Positions 1 through 6,761 of a stretch of DNA of 21,532 nucleotides are shown piece by piece. Numbering within the stretch: position 1 is the stretch's first letter; every line of letters begins with the position of its first letter. The DNA is from an uncultured Oscillospiraceae bacterium. Lineage in GTDB: Bacteria; Bacillota; Clostridia; Oscillospirales; Acutalibacteraceae. The notes beneath the pieces are model-generated. The model was not told the DNA's origin, searched no databases, and saw only the letters and a program-made list of their open reading frames with translations. Made by a program: the position numbers and the translations under genes. The stretch lies in NCBI GenBank assembly GCA_910588935.1, contig CAJUSM010000050.1:1-21532 (forward strand), given 5' to 3'.

Positions 1-1
1 G

Positions 2-572
2 CACAAGCCCTTGGAGGAGCTGCCGGAGTATACCAGCCTCCAGCGGTCGGCGCGTCCAAAAACACTCGCGGTCAATGACATCAGCCTGGAGCTGACGCCG
101 GGGGTCTGGCCTGCTGGGGGCCAACGGCGCGGGCAAGACCACCCTCACGGGGCCCGCCTCTGGCCGGGTGTTGTATGACAGTGTTCCTATTCAGGAGTTA
201 GGGGGACAGTTCCGGAGCATTTTCGGGTTCCACCTGGAGTTCACCGTTAAGGGCTATATGGCCTGTATGGCTGCCCTAAATGGATTCCCGGAGCGGGTTT
301 CTCTGATGGACGTCTATAAAAAGAAGACGTTTTCGATTTTTCAAACAAGCCCTAAGCTGGCGGCGGGCAAGGTGTGGAGCTGCACTATCCCGGCAGAGGC
401 CGTGCCGGAGTATGAGAGCAAGCTGTAAATTACCAATCTGCGAGACGAAAACGGCGGCAGCGTTTCCGTCCGCTATCTGTCGGATCGGCCCCGCAACGCC
501 ATTTTTAGCGCCTCGACACCCCGCATGGAGGATCTGTATCTGTGGATGTTTCCGGAAAGGCGGAGAAAATGA
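2..572 (+). pseudogene. Broken ABC-2 transporter ATP-binding protein
   Basis: This is the remnant of an ABC transporter ATPase, cut by the left edge. Reading from base 2 gives an N-terminal stretch with AVNDISLELTPGV. The frame then shifts near base 107, after which GLLGANGAGKTTL (Walker A, about 117-143) follows. Only a few codons later comes SGRVLYDSVPIQELGG, so roughly ten residues of the usual spacing are missing. After GFPERVSL (about 303) the sequence jumps to a C-terminal part (KVWSCTIPAEAVPEYESKL). The signature motif, Walker B and H-loop regions are therefore deleted. An in-frame TAA at 426-428 interrupts the tail, which otherwise continues in the same frame to MEDLYLWMFPERRRK and stops at 570-572. 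The combination of frameshift, deletions and nonsense codon makes it non-functional. The deletion junction holds an inverted-repeat end (328-354) described separately. The family is clear; the substrate is unknown. Confidence 0.85.
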
Positions 573-588
573 CAGGAGGTATCGGTAA

Positions 589-1164
589 ATGAGAATCTTT
601 CGGTTGGAATTGAAACGGGTCTTGAAGTCAAGGCTCACCTGGATTTTACTGGCGCTGCTGTTCTGCGTGGTGATTGCCGTCCTGGTGTTCTCTGCCGATT
701 ATCAGTCGGGCGCGGACGATATTTTGCGCTGTACCCGGCATGGCCGGTCCAGGCTGGGAGTACACTAAAACCTCTATCCAGATGCTCTGCTCCATCGCGG
801 CCCTGACCGGCATGAATATCGGGGAGCTCCAGCGCCTGTTTGCCGTGGCCAGCCTGCTCTCGGTATTGGCCTCTGTGAGCTTTACACTGTTCCTCTCCTC
901 CAGATGCAAGACCATCGTGGCGTCTCTGGCCTCCGGGCTGGTGTTCTGCATCGCGCCGGTGGCGCTCTCCAGCCGGGGACGCTGTCCACTTGGCTGTGCA
1001 GCGTCCTGCCTGCCAGCGGCGCCAGCATCCAGGCCAGTATCCTTTACGCCGTCACTGACTTCAAGTTTTTGAGCTTGGGCGGTCTGGCAGAAAACAGATG
1101 GCGACAGCGCCGCGGCCGTCACCAATCTTATCGGCCAGGTCTGGAAGAAACTGGATTCAGATAA
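589..1164 (+). pseudogene. Broken ABC-2 type permease
   Basis: This is the partner of the preceding ATPase remnant, 16 nt downstream, with its own AGGAGG (574-579) and ATG at 589. The first 48 or so codons read MRIFRLELKRVLKSRLTW followed by a hydrophobic segment (ILLALLFCVVIAVLVF), the usual first helix of ABC-2 permeases. That frame stops at 766-768. The similarity continues in the next frame (GWEYTKTSIQMLCSIAALTG, then hydrophobic LQRLFAVASLLSVLASVSF), and near 975-985 it returns to the first frame (STWLCSVLPASGASIQASIL, then YAVTDFKFLSLGG). At least two frameshifts are therefore present. The membrane protein is also far shorter than a complete permease. The stretch from 1075 to about 1222 contains short open segments I cannot assign. 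Confidence 0.75.
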
Positions 1165-1258
1165 CCCCGCGCGTGGCTGTACCAGGACGGTTGTGAACAG
1201 CGGCCATAAGTTTGTGGCTTGACCCATTTGGGGCGTCATAGCCAGCAAACCAAAATGA

Positions 1259-1301
1259 GAAACGCTGAGCGCCCAACTTCAATCGGGCAGCTCAGTGTTT
1301 C
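1259..1301. terminator. Strong hairpin, probable terminator
   Basis: The arms GAAACGCTGAGC (1259-1270) and GCTCAGTGTTTC (1290-1301) pair over 12 positions with one G-T wobble, and GCCC/GGGC extends the pairing inward. On the plus strand it is followed by TGTTTTGG, a poor T-tract. On the minus strand the downstream sequence is TCATTTTGG. It most likely ended the transcript of the decayed ABC genes. Confidence 0.55.
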
Positions 1302-1314
1302 TGTTTTGGTACAT

Positions 1315-1414
1315 TAGAGATTGTTTGAAAATAGAGGAAATGAGGGGGCTTTTGACGCCGAAAACACCATTTCTGGCCAAAATAGACGATTTCGGAGTTT
1401 TCTAACAGACTCTA
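1315..1414. mobile_element. MITE-like 100-bp inverted-repeat element
   Basis: The segment starts with TAGAGATTGTTTGAAAA (1315-1331) and ends with the inverted TTTTCTAACAGACTCTA (1398-1414). The two ends match at 14 of 17 positions. The outermost bases are TA at both ends, compatible with a TA target duplication. The interior has no credible gene. The same end sequence recurs at 328-354 and 8804-8830, so this is a repeat family and not a chance palindrome. It lies in the gap between the decayed ABC genes and the peptidase gene. No transposase is visible in the window. Confidence 0.55.
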
Positions 1415-1490
1415 GCAAGTAAGGGGCAAAAAGTTTTTTACCCCTTACTTTTCTTCTGGTTTCCCCGTCTAATAGATAGAAACTCATGCA

Positions 1491-1496
1491 AGGAGG
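1491..1496 (+). promoter_or_regulatory. Ribosome binding site that fixes the peptidase start
   Basis: A perfect AGGAGG lies 7 nt before the ATG at 1504. An earlier in-frame ATG at 1486 sits upstream of this site and would place it inside the coding sequence, so 1504 is the better start. Confidence 0.8.
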
Positions 1497-1503
1497 CATT
1501 TTT

Positions 1504-2289
1504 ATGGAACGCAACCCCATTCCTCGTTGGCAGCCCCCCCATTGGCCTGGCAGGGGCAAAAAGCTGATGCTCTATTGTCTGGCGGCGGTTTTGGTGTTCT
1601 TTTTGGGCATGGTTCTAGGGGACCTGCTGAGCCAGAGCAGCCGGGCAGAGAACCCCAGCCTGGGGCTGGTTGAGAACAGCCCTTTCATTGATGTGCCCTA
1701 TATCAGCCAAAGGGAGCGGTACCCAAGTGGCTGCGAAAGCGTTTCTACAGTAATGGCCTTGGGACATGCGGGCGTAAGCATTACTGTGGAGGAGTTTATT
1801 GACAGCTGGCTTCCCCAAGGCTCCGCCCCCTGCGACCGAGACGGCACAGGACGCTATGTGAGCAGCGACCCCAATGTGGCCTTTATGGGCAGCCCTTACT
1901 CTGAAAGCGGATGGGGATGCTATGCGCCGGTGATTAAGGCCGCGCTGGACAAGCTGTTGGCGGTAAAGGGCTCTGTGCTGGAAACCGTGGACCTTACAGG
2001 CAAAGGGCTGGACGAGCTGTGCGAAGAATACATAGCCAAGGGAACGCCTGTTATTGTGTGGGCAACGGCCTTTATGGAGGAACCCCGGTATGGGCAGACC
2101 CTTACCGGGGAGGAGACAGGGCGCCAGTTTGATTGGATTGCCCCGGAGCACTGTATGCTGCTGGTGGGAGAGGACGAGGAGCACTATTATTTTAACGACC
2201 CCCTGGCAGGGAAAGGGGTTGCCTACGAAAAGGCGGCGACAGAACGGGCCTATGAGGGCTTAAGGCAGCAGGCGCTGGCAATCCAATAA
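1504..2289 (+). CDS. Membrane-anchored C39-like cysteine peptidase
   Basis: This 261-residue protein resembles the peptidase_C39_2 (papain-like) family, whose members act outside the membrane on peptides or cell-wall material. After a short basic N-terminus there is one hydrophobic segment at about residues 21-39, so the catalytic part should face outward. The domain starts at DVPYISQ (Q69 as a likely oxyanion residue). It carries the catalytic cysteine in PSGCESVS (C77), the histidine in PEHCMLLVG (H216) and the Asn/Asp in YFNDPLAG (N231, D232). All members of the expected triad are visible. The gene stands alone on the plus strand, follows a mobile-element remnant and ends at a bidirectional terminator. 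The natural substrate cannot be told from sequence. It is not a bacteriocin-exporter C39 domain, since no ABC transporter is attached. Confidence 0.82.
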   Translation: MERNPIPRWQPPHWPGRGKKLMLYCLAAVLVFFLGMVLGDLLSQSSRAENPSLGLVENSPFIDVPYISQRERYPSGCESVSTVMALGHAGVSITVEEFIDSWLPQGSAPCDRDGTGRYVSSDPNVAFMGSPYSESGWGCYAPVIKAALDKLLAVKGSVLETVDLTGKGLDELCEEYIAKGTPVIVWATAFMEEPRYGQTLTGEETGRQFDWIAPEHCMLLVGEDEEHYYFNDPLAGKGVAYEKAATERAYEGLRQQALAIQ

Positions 2290-2322
2290 GAAAAACAAGG
2301 CAAGGCCAGAGGCCGCGGTGTT

Positions 2323-2361
2323 AAAAACCGGTGGGTTTTTACAAAAGCCACCGGTTTTTTT
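2323..2361. terminator. Bidirectional terminator between convergent genes
   Basis: The arms AAAAACCGGTGG (2323-2334) and CCACCGGTTTTTTT (2348-2361) form a 12-bp stem around a 13-nt loop. The plus strand ends in a seven-T run. The minus strand reads through the same stem into CCGGTTTTTAA, so it can also end the alkD-like transcript coming from the right. Confidence 0.88.
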
Positions 2362-2378
2362 GAAAAGCGAAAAAAGGC

Positions 2379-2410
2379 AAGAAGAAGAAAAAGAAGAAGA
2401 AAAAGAAGAA
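2379..2410. repeat. Polypurine 12-nt tandem repeat
   Basis: AAGAAGAAGAAA is repeated at 2379-2390 and 2391-2402, with a partial third copy to 2410. It gives an unbroken 32-nt purine run, and purine richness continues with three interruptions to about 2439. It lies between the terminator and the stop codon of the alkylation-repair gene, in the 3' untranslated part of that minus-strand transcript, where it would read as a U/C-rich tract. Confidence 0.85.
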
Positions 2411-2449
2411 TAAGAAAGAGATATAAAGAAGGGAGAAAGCCTGAGGCGG

Positions 2450-3157
2450 CTACGCTGGCAGCTTGTACTGTAAAAGCATAGCCTTGTCTTCCTTAGGCAC
2501 CCGGTAGGATTCTCGGATTTTTTGGATTGCCTTATTCTGGGTAAAGGCTGGCAGTGCCTGACGGCGGAGAAGGGGCAGGGTGTGCTGTGGAAACTTGACA
2601 TAGCACACAGAGACTGCCCAGGCCACCGCCATACGCACATAGTAGGCCTCTTGGGTCATGGACTCCGCTAGGGCAAGGCCTTGGTGGAGCCAGGGCTCTT
2701 CTACAAAGTGGCTGAGGAACATGACAACGGCAAACCGGGCGTAAAACTCCCGGTCATCTGAAAAAAGGGGGAGGAGAAAGGTCCACATGGCCTCCTTCTC
2801 TTCCAGGCTTTTTAGCTTAAGGCCCGTGGAGAAGGTGTCGCAGACAGCCCAGTTGTCCACAAGAGGGAGAAAGGCCGCGACCTGGGCCAGGCGTTCCTCT
2901 ATGGGGCACTTCATTCCACCGATCACCATGCCGGTAAGCATAATTTCCTCATAAGTTTGGGGAGATGCCGCAACCAAAAAGCCTGGGGCGTCCTTCTTGA
3001 TAATGGCGCGGGCAATTTTTCGCAGCTCTGGTATCCGGACCCCATGCGCCATGGTGGTCCCAGGAATTAGGCGCTGGTGAAAAGACTTGTATTCCGGGTC
3101 GGCCAGAGAGGCCAGCTGGGCCAGCACATTTTGGTAGTCATGGGAGGAAAAGCTCAT
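2450..3157 (-). CDS. DNA alkylation repair protein, AlkD-like
   Basis: This 235-residue protein of the AlkD/AlkC HEAT-like repeat superfamily is a DNA glycosylase type that removes positively charged alkylated bases such as N3- and N7-alkylpurines. The family core is recognisable: HGVRIPELRKIAR near residue 38, VDNWAVCDTF at 100-109, FYARFAVVMFL at 139-148 and YYVRMAVAWAVS at 172-183. From knowledge of Bacillus cereus AlkD, W103, D107 and R141 here correspond to its active-site Trp, Asp and Arg, so the enzyme should be active. Length is normal for the family. It lies 61 nt downstream of the glycosyltransferase gene on the same strand and is probably co-transcribed with it. A stem that spans the upstream gene's stop codon lies in the gap. 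Its ribosome binding site is weak (GCGAGG, about 13 nt before the ATG). Confidence 0.88.
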   Translation of the reverse strand: MSFSSHDYQNVLAQLASLADPEYKSFHQRLIPGTTMAHGVRIPELRKIARAIIKKDAPGFLVAASPQTYEEIMLTGMVIGGMKCPIEERLAQVAAFLPLVDNWAVCDTFSTGLKLKSLEEKEAMWTFLLPLFSDDREFYARFAVVMFLSHFVEEPWLHQGLALAESMTQEAYYVRMAVAWAVSVCYVKFPQHTLPLLRRQALPAFTQNKAIQKIRESYRVPKEDKAMLLQYKLPA

Positions 3158-3209
3158 AGACGGGTTGCCTCGCTTTCGAGAATACTTTACTAGGGCTCCT
3201 GGGGCGTGC

Positions 3210-3229
3210 CCCGGCGCGTTAGCGCCGGG
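3210..3229 (-). other. Stable GC hairpin over a stop codon
   Basis: On the minus strand CCCGGCGC, then TAAC, then GCGCCGGG form an 8-bp stem with a 4-nt loop. The loop contains the TAA stop of the glycosyltransferase gene. No T-tract follows, so it is not a standard terminator. It could protect the 3' end of the upstream message or lower expression of the downstream alkylation-repair gene. Confidence 0.5.
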
Positions 3230-4358
3230 CCGGCACTTTGGTTTCCGTGTTTACCAGCTGGCTGATTAAGCTGAGCAGGTTGGGAATGGACTGGGACTTG
3301 TCGAACCCGGCGCAGTTGTCCCGCATGGCCAGCAGGCGCTGCTTTTCTTGGAGCAGCTGGGATATCTCCCCGGCAAAGTTGCCGTTTTTTTCAATGCGCA
3401 CACACATATCATGGGTTTTAAGAAAATTGGCGTTGTCCTCCTCTTGGCCTGGGATGGCGTCGAATACAGCCATGGGCAGGTTGCAGGCCAGGGCCTCGGA
3501 AACCGTAAGGCCCCCGGGCTTGGTAACCAGGAGATCCGCGGCGTGCATGTATTTTTCCACTTCGTCGGTAAAGTACATAAGCCGGGTGGGCAGGCCAGGA
3601 TGGGCGGCGATTTCCTTTTCAAAGGCTTCGAAAAGCCGCTGGTTCCGGCCGGTGATGATAATAATCTGCATTTTTACCTGGGTTTCCGCCAGCTCTCGGT
3701 ATAGGCGGATGATATTGGAAACCCCAAAGCTGCCCGCCATAAACAGCAGGGTGGGCAGGTTGGGGTCCAGGCTGAGCTGGCGCAGCAGCATGCCCTGGTC
3801 TTGGCGGTCGAAGAAATCCCCATGCACAGGAATGCCGAAGGGGAAAATCTTTTTTGCGGGCACCCCAAAGTCCATAAGCTCAGGGACCATATCGTCGCTG
3901 GCCACCACATAGCTGTCTACCTGGTCGGCAATATAGGCCCGGTGAACGCCGTAGTCGGTAATGATGCAGACCAAAGGGGCGGCAACCAGGCCGTCGGCTT
4001 TTAGGGCGGACACCATTTCAGTGGCAAAGGGATGGGTGGTGATAATAACATCGGGATGATAGCTATCGATGGCGGGATAGAGCAGGTTGCTGAACAGCCC
4101 GCTGAGCTTGGGCACCAGGTTGGAAAGGCGATCCTGCTTATTGGTGCGCTTATACAGGCGGCCGAAAAGCATGGGGGCCTTTTTGGCCATAAAAAGGTAA
4201 GAGTCGCAAACGGTTTTGTCCAGCAGGCGGCCTACAGCCTTTAGGCAGTCCACGGTTCGCACGTCCCAGCCGGTATTTTCCCGGATGTATTCCTCTACCG
4301 CGTTGGCGGCACGGATATGGCCGCCGCCGGTGGCGGCGGTGAGCAGCATGATCCTCAT
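3219..4358 (-). CDS. UgtP/MGDG-synthase-like diacylglycerol glycosyltransferase
   Basis: This 379-residue GT28-family glycosyltransferase resembles monogalactosyldiacylglycerol synthases and Bacillus UgtP. These enzymes transfer sugar from a UDP-sugar to diacylglycerol at the inner face of the membrane, making glycolipids and anchors for lipoteichoic acid. The N-terminal half has TAATGGGHIRAANAVEEYI (residues 7-25) and TTHPFATEMVSALK, typical of the MGDG_synth domain. The C-terminal half has FMAGSFGVSNIIRLY, LMYFTDEVEKYM and the nucleotide-sugar motif TKPGGLTVSEALACNLPM. The start is fixed by AAGGAG (minus strand, 4367-4372) 8 nt before the ATG. It heads a two-gene minus-strand unit with the alkylation-repair gene and is divergent from the VanW lipoprotein gene. 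Sugar and acceptor specificity cannot be decided from sequence, and some relatives act on other lipids. Confidence 0.85.
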   Translation of the reverse strand: MRIMLLTAATGGGHIRAANAVEEYIRENTGWDVRTVDCLKAVGRLLDKTVCDSYLFMAKKAPMLFGRLYKRTNKQDRLSNLVPKLSGLFSNLLYPAIDSYHPDVIITTHPFATEMVSALKADGLVAAPLVCIITDYGVHRAYIADQVDSYVVASDDMVPELMDFGVPAKKIFPFGIPVHGDFFDRQDQGMLLRQLSLDPNLPTLLFMAGSFGVSNIIRLYRELAETQVKMQIIIITGRNQRLFEAFEKEIAAHPGLPTRLMYFTDEVEKYMHAADLLVTKPGGLTVSEALACNLPMAVFDAIPGQEEDNANFLKTHDMCVRIEKNGNFAGEISQLLQEKQRLLAMRDNCAGFDKSQSIPNLLSLISQLVNTETKVPARR

Positions 4359-4555
4359 AAATCAATCTCCTTAAAGAGGCGTATTTGTTGGTAAAAGATG
4401 GGGAAACAGCCCAAATATAAGGGCGGCAACGGGAATGATACATACCGGGGCCTGGCGAAAACAGCTTTGCCTTAGCCTAAGGCTTAGAATCACCCAGAGA
4501 AATATGGGCCCTTTTTGCCGCGAAAAACGTGCCGGGCTCTCCCCTTCTGCCAGTC

Positions 4556-4584
4556 ATTATAACACGGTTTTTCCATTGTTTCCA
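4556..4584 (-). promoter_or_regulatory. Probable promoter of the glycosyltransferase gene
   Basis: On the minus strand TGGAAA (4579-4584) is followed after 17 nt by a perfect TATAAT (4556-4561). This is a sigma-A-type promoter with a weak -35 box, about 200 nt upstream of the ATG at 4358. The long leader between them contains a small inverted repeat (GCCTTA GCC TAAGGC) near 4470. Confidence 0.6.
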
Positions 4585-4658
4585 GCGTTTTCAGAAAGTG
4601 TAAGCTTTTTGTAAGCCAAAAGACCAGATTTTTAACCGAATTGAAACAATTTAGCGCC

Positions 4659-4687
4659 TTTACATTTTCCGGAAGGCAATGTATAAT
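4659..4687 (+). promoter_or_regulatory. Promoter of the VanW-domain lipoprotein gene
   Basis: TTTACA (4659-4664), exactly 17 nt, then TATAAT (4682-4687): a strong sigma-A-type promoter. The start point would be near 4694, giving a GC-rich leader of about 80 nt. In that leader CCCGC (4746-4750) can pair with GCGGG (4755-4759), and the second arm overlaps the ribosome binding sequence GGGAGGAAGG (4757-4766). Confidence 0.8.
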
Positions 4688-4773
4688 AATATGTAAACCC
4701 GTTACCGGGCCTCCGGCGCGCCAGACCGCGGAGCGCCAAGCATAACCCGCTAGGGCGGGAGGAAGGACAGAGT

Positions 4774-6396
4774 ATGAAGACGAAACAAATGAATCAGCGG
4801 ATCGTATGGAAAAGAGCCGCCTTGCTGGTCAGCGCTGTGCTGCTGGCCGCTGTGCTGGCCGGCTGCCAGGAGAAGGAGGATACCAAGGAGGAGGATACCA
4901 GCTCACTGGCCTCGGTAACAGAAAACGCCAGTGTTTTTCCAGACGGGACTACGCTGGGCGGGAAGAATATAGGGGGCAAAACTGTGGAGGAAGCCCTGGA
5001 CGCCGGAAAATCCGCCATGGAAGAGTCTATGGGCTCGCTGGAAATCAGCGTAAAATTTAAAGACGACACCATTGCCCTGCAGGGGGAGGATTTTGCCACC
5101 CAGGATATTTTGGAGCTGGTGCTTCCGGATATGCTGGAGAGCCGCCGGGCGGACAAGTTTGAAATTCCCTTTGTGGCGGATCTTTCTGAAAAGGGGAAGC
5201 AGAAGCTGATGGACGCGGCTAAGTCCTGCTATGTGCAGGCAAAGGATTCCAGCGTGGACCACTACGACGGGGAGGCCGGAGCCTTTGTGTTTACAGACGA
5301 GCAGGCGGGCAGCCGGGTGGATATTTCTGCCACCTTGAAAAGCGTGAAGCAGCTGCTGGCCCAAAAACACGGGGGAGATATTCAGGCCGCTTTTGTGGAT
5401 ACCCAGCCCAAGGTGACAAAGAAATTTTTGCAGGAAAACTTTAAAAAGCTCTCTACCTACAGCACGGTTTCCACCAACAACGCCAACGGCAACAGCAATA
5501 TGAACCTGGCTCTTTCCTGCATTAACGGCACAGTGCTGAAGCCGGGAGACGTGTTCTCTTATAACGAGGCCATTGGCGACAGCACCAACCCTGCCAATGG
5601 CTGGCTTCCCGCCGGCGGGCTGGAAGGAGGCGTAAGCGTGCAGACCTATGGCGGCGGCATCTGCCAGGGGTCTACCACGGTATACAACGCGGCTATGATG
5701 GCCGGCATGGAGCTGGTGGAAAGGGACTGCCACAGCTGCCCCTCCAGCTACTGTCCCATTGGCCTGGATGCTACGGTAAGCTATGGGAGCATTGATTTCC
5801 GGTTTCGGAATTCTTTGGAGTACCCAGTATACATTGCCTCCTGGATGGACGGCACAACACTAACCGTGAATTTCTGGGGGTGCTTCCCCAAGGAATGGGA
5901 CAATATTGAGCTGGGCTCCCAGCAGACCGGCAGCGAGAGCCCAAACTCCAGCGTAAAGTTTGTAGAAGACCAGTCTTTGGCTAAGGGGCAGTTTGTGCGG
6001 AAGTCTTCCGGCAATTCCGGGTACTATGCCGATGCCTGGCGGGTATTCTACAAGGATGGCCAGCAGGTGAAAACCGAAAGCCTGCCCAGCTCCTATTACC
6101 AGGCCACAGGGGCAGTCTTTGCCGTGGGGCCGGGGACAGATACCAGCAAAATAGACACCAGCAGGGAGAGCGGGAATACAGAACCCTCGCCCTCGCCGTC
6201 GCCCTCTGCCTCGCCTACCCCTGCTCCTACGCCTGGGCCTACACAGGCCCCCACCCCTGTTCCCCCTTCGCCGCCAGTAGAGGAAGAGCCCACCCCAGAT
6301 CCGCCTGTGGAGGACGACCCCACACCGGCACCGCCGGTGGACGAAGACCCTGTGGACAGCGGGGCAGGCGATGAGGGCACAGGAGAAGAAGAGTAA
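4774..6396 (+). CDS. VanW-domain lipoprotein with proline-rich tail
   Basis: This 540-residue exported protein has a lipoprotein signal ending in VLAGC, so C31 would be lipidated. Residues about 50-225 resemble the putative peptidoglycan-binding repeats found in YoaR-type VanW proteins. Residues about 232-365 are a VanW domain, with NLALSCINGTVLKPGDVFSY, YGGGICQGSTTVYNAAM and the cysteine-rich HSCPSSYCPIGLDATVSYG. VanW was first seen in vancomycin-resistance clusters; its biochemical role is not settled and it should not be read as a resistance gene. No G5 domain follows. Instead the protein ends in an extended Ser/Pro/Thr then Pro/Asp/Glu tail (about 470-540: SPSPSPS, TPDPPVEDDPTPAPP). This is probably a disordered, wall-spanning or displayed segment. 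The gene is transcribed divergently from the glycolipid glycosyltransferase, which suggests a shared cell-envelope theme. Confidence 0.85.
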   Translation: MKTKQMNQRIVWKRAALLVSAVLLAAVLAGCQEKEDTKEEDTSSLASVTENASVFPDGTTLGGKNIGGKTVEEALDAGKSAMEESMGSLEISVKFKDDTIALQGEDFATQDILELVLPDMLESRRADKFEIPFVADLSEKGKQKLMDAAKSCYVQAKDSSVDHYDGEAGAFVFTDEQAGSRVDISATLKSVKQLLAQKHGGDIQAAFVDTQPKVTKKFLQENFKKLSTYSTVSTNNANGNSNMNLALSCINGTVLKPGDVFSYNEAIGDSTNPANGWLPAGGLEGGVSVQTYGGGICQGSTTVYNAAMMAGMELVERDCHSCPSSYCPIGLDATVSYGSIDFRFRNSLEYPVYIASWMDGTTLTVNFWGCFPKEWDNIELGSQQTGSESPNSSVKFVEDQSLAKGQFVRKSSGNSGYYADAWRVFYKDGQQVKTESLPSSYYQATGAVFAVGPGTDTSKIDTSRESGNTEPSPSPSPSASPTPAPTPGPTQAPTPVPPSPPVEEEPTPDPPVEDDPTPAPPVDEDPVDSGAGDEGTGEEE

Positions 6397-6435
6397 AAGG
6401 CCCAAGGCTTTAAAACCTGTTGGGAATCTGGAGGA

Positions 6436-6594
6436 ATGCCGGACCTGGCCGGACTTTGCCATGAGGCGAAGGGGAGTTCCCTGGTGGAATACGGACTGTG
6501 TTTCACAGGGAATGATACAGAGCATACTGGCAAAAGATGGGAAGAGATGGCGGTTCTGAAAGATGCTGACCAGGCTTTTTGGGGCGGCGATTAG
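6436..6594 (+). CDS. Possible small ORF of 52 residues, unknown function
   Basis: An open frame from ATG 6436 to TAG 6592-6594 lies in the gap after the VanW gene. GGAGGA directly abuts the ATG, which is too close for an efficient start. The product would be small, polar and acidic, ending KDADQAFWGGD, with no signal peptide or membrane segment. I recognise no family. In its favour, a possible terminator begins right after the stop. Against it are the poor spacing and the ease of chance ORFs in GC-rich DNA. The rest of the 345-nt gap holds the terminator and hairpin pair listed below. Confidence 0.2.
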   Translation: MPDLAGLCHEAKGSSLVEYGLCFTGNDTEHTGKRWEEMAVLKDADQAFWGGD

Positions 6595-6623
6595 CCCCCC
6601 GGCCCCAGAAGATGGGGGTTTTT
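6595..6623 (+). terminator. Weak possible terminator after the VanW gene
   Basis: A run of C and CCCC (6603-6606) can pair with GGGGG (6614-6618) across AGAAGAT and is followed at once by five T. The stem is short but GC-only. It is the best terminator candidate between the VanW lipoprotein gene and nadE. Confidence 0.4.
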
Positions 6624-6645
6624 ACCGGAACGCCGCGGGTAATTG

Positions 6646-6707
6646 AGAAACCTCTGGCAGAGGTTTCTTATGGACTTGGCTCCACTGGGGCCAAGTCCTA
6701 TTTTCCC
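6646..6707 (+). repeat. Two-hairpin repeat element, copy 1 (upstream of nadE)
   Basis: The first hairpin is AGAAACCTCT-GGC-AGAGGTTTCT (6646-6668), a perfect 10-bp stem. Three bases later comes GGACTTGGC (6672-6680), a 9-nt loop, then GCCAAGTCC (6690-6698), a perfect 9-bp stem. CTATTTTCC follows. The same arrangement recurs at 8874-8931 with a largely conserved second half. It ends 55 nt before the NAD synthetase start. It may be a structured leader, a terminator pair or a dispersed repeat; nothing in the window decides between these. Confidence 0.7.
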
Positions 6708-6748
6708 TGTGGTATTCTCGCGGTGAGAAGCCGATTATGATTGAGAAT

Positions 6749-6753
6749 AGGAG
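6749..6753 (+). promoter_or_regulatory. Ribosome binding site fixing the nadE start
   Basis: AGGAG lies 8 nt before the ATG at 6762. A possible in-frame TTG at 6741 lies upstream of this site, so the ATG is the likely start. Confidence 0.75.
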
Positions 6754-6761
6754 AAATCAAC

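Noticed and set aside
276..1248. Two minus-strand frames across the ABC remnant (276-638 and 646-1248)
   Set aside because: The plus strand carries recognisable Walker A and permease segments there; the minus frames have no ribosome binding sites or family motifs.
2379..2410. CRISPR-like array
   Set aside because: The repeat unit is only 12 nt with no spacers; it is a simple purine tandem repeat.
4774..6396. VanW gene as a vancomycin-resistance determinant
   Set aside because: No vanH, ligase, vanX or two-component genes are nearby. VanW domains are common in ordinary clostridial envelope proteins.
5860..6533. Overlapping minus-strand open frames opposite the VanW gene tail
   Set aside because: They are products of the repetitive GC-rich proline-coding DNA; the Arg/Gly-rich or Ser/Thr/Gly-rich translations are typical shadows.
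6715..6729. Small hairpin TTCTC-GCGGT-GAGAA before nadE as a riboswitch
   Set aside because: A five-bp stem is within chance expectation, and no known nicotinate or NAD riboswitch consensus was recognised.
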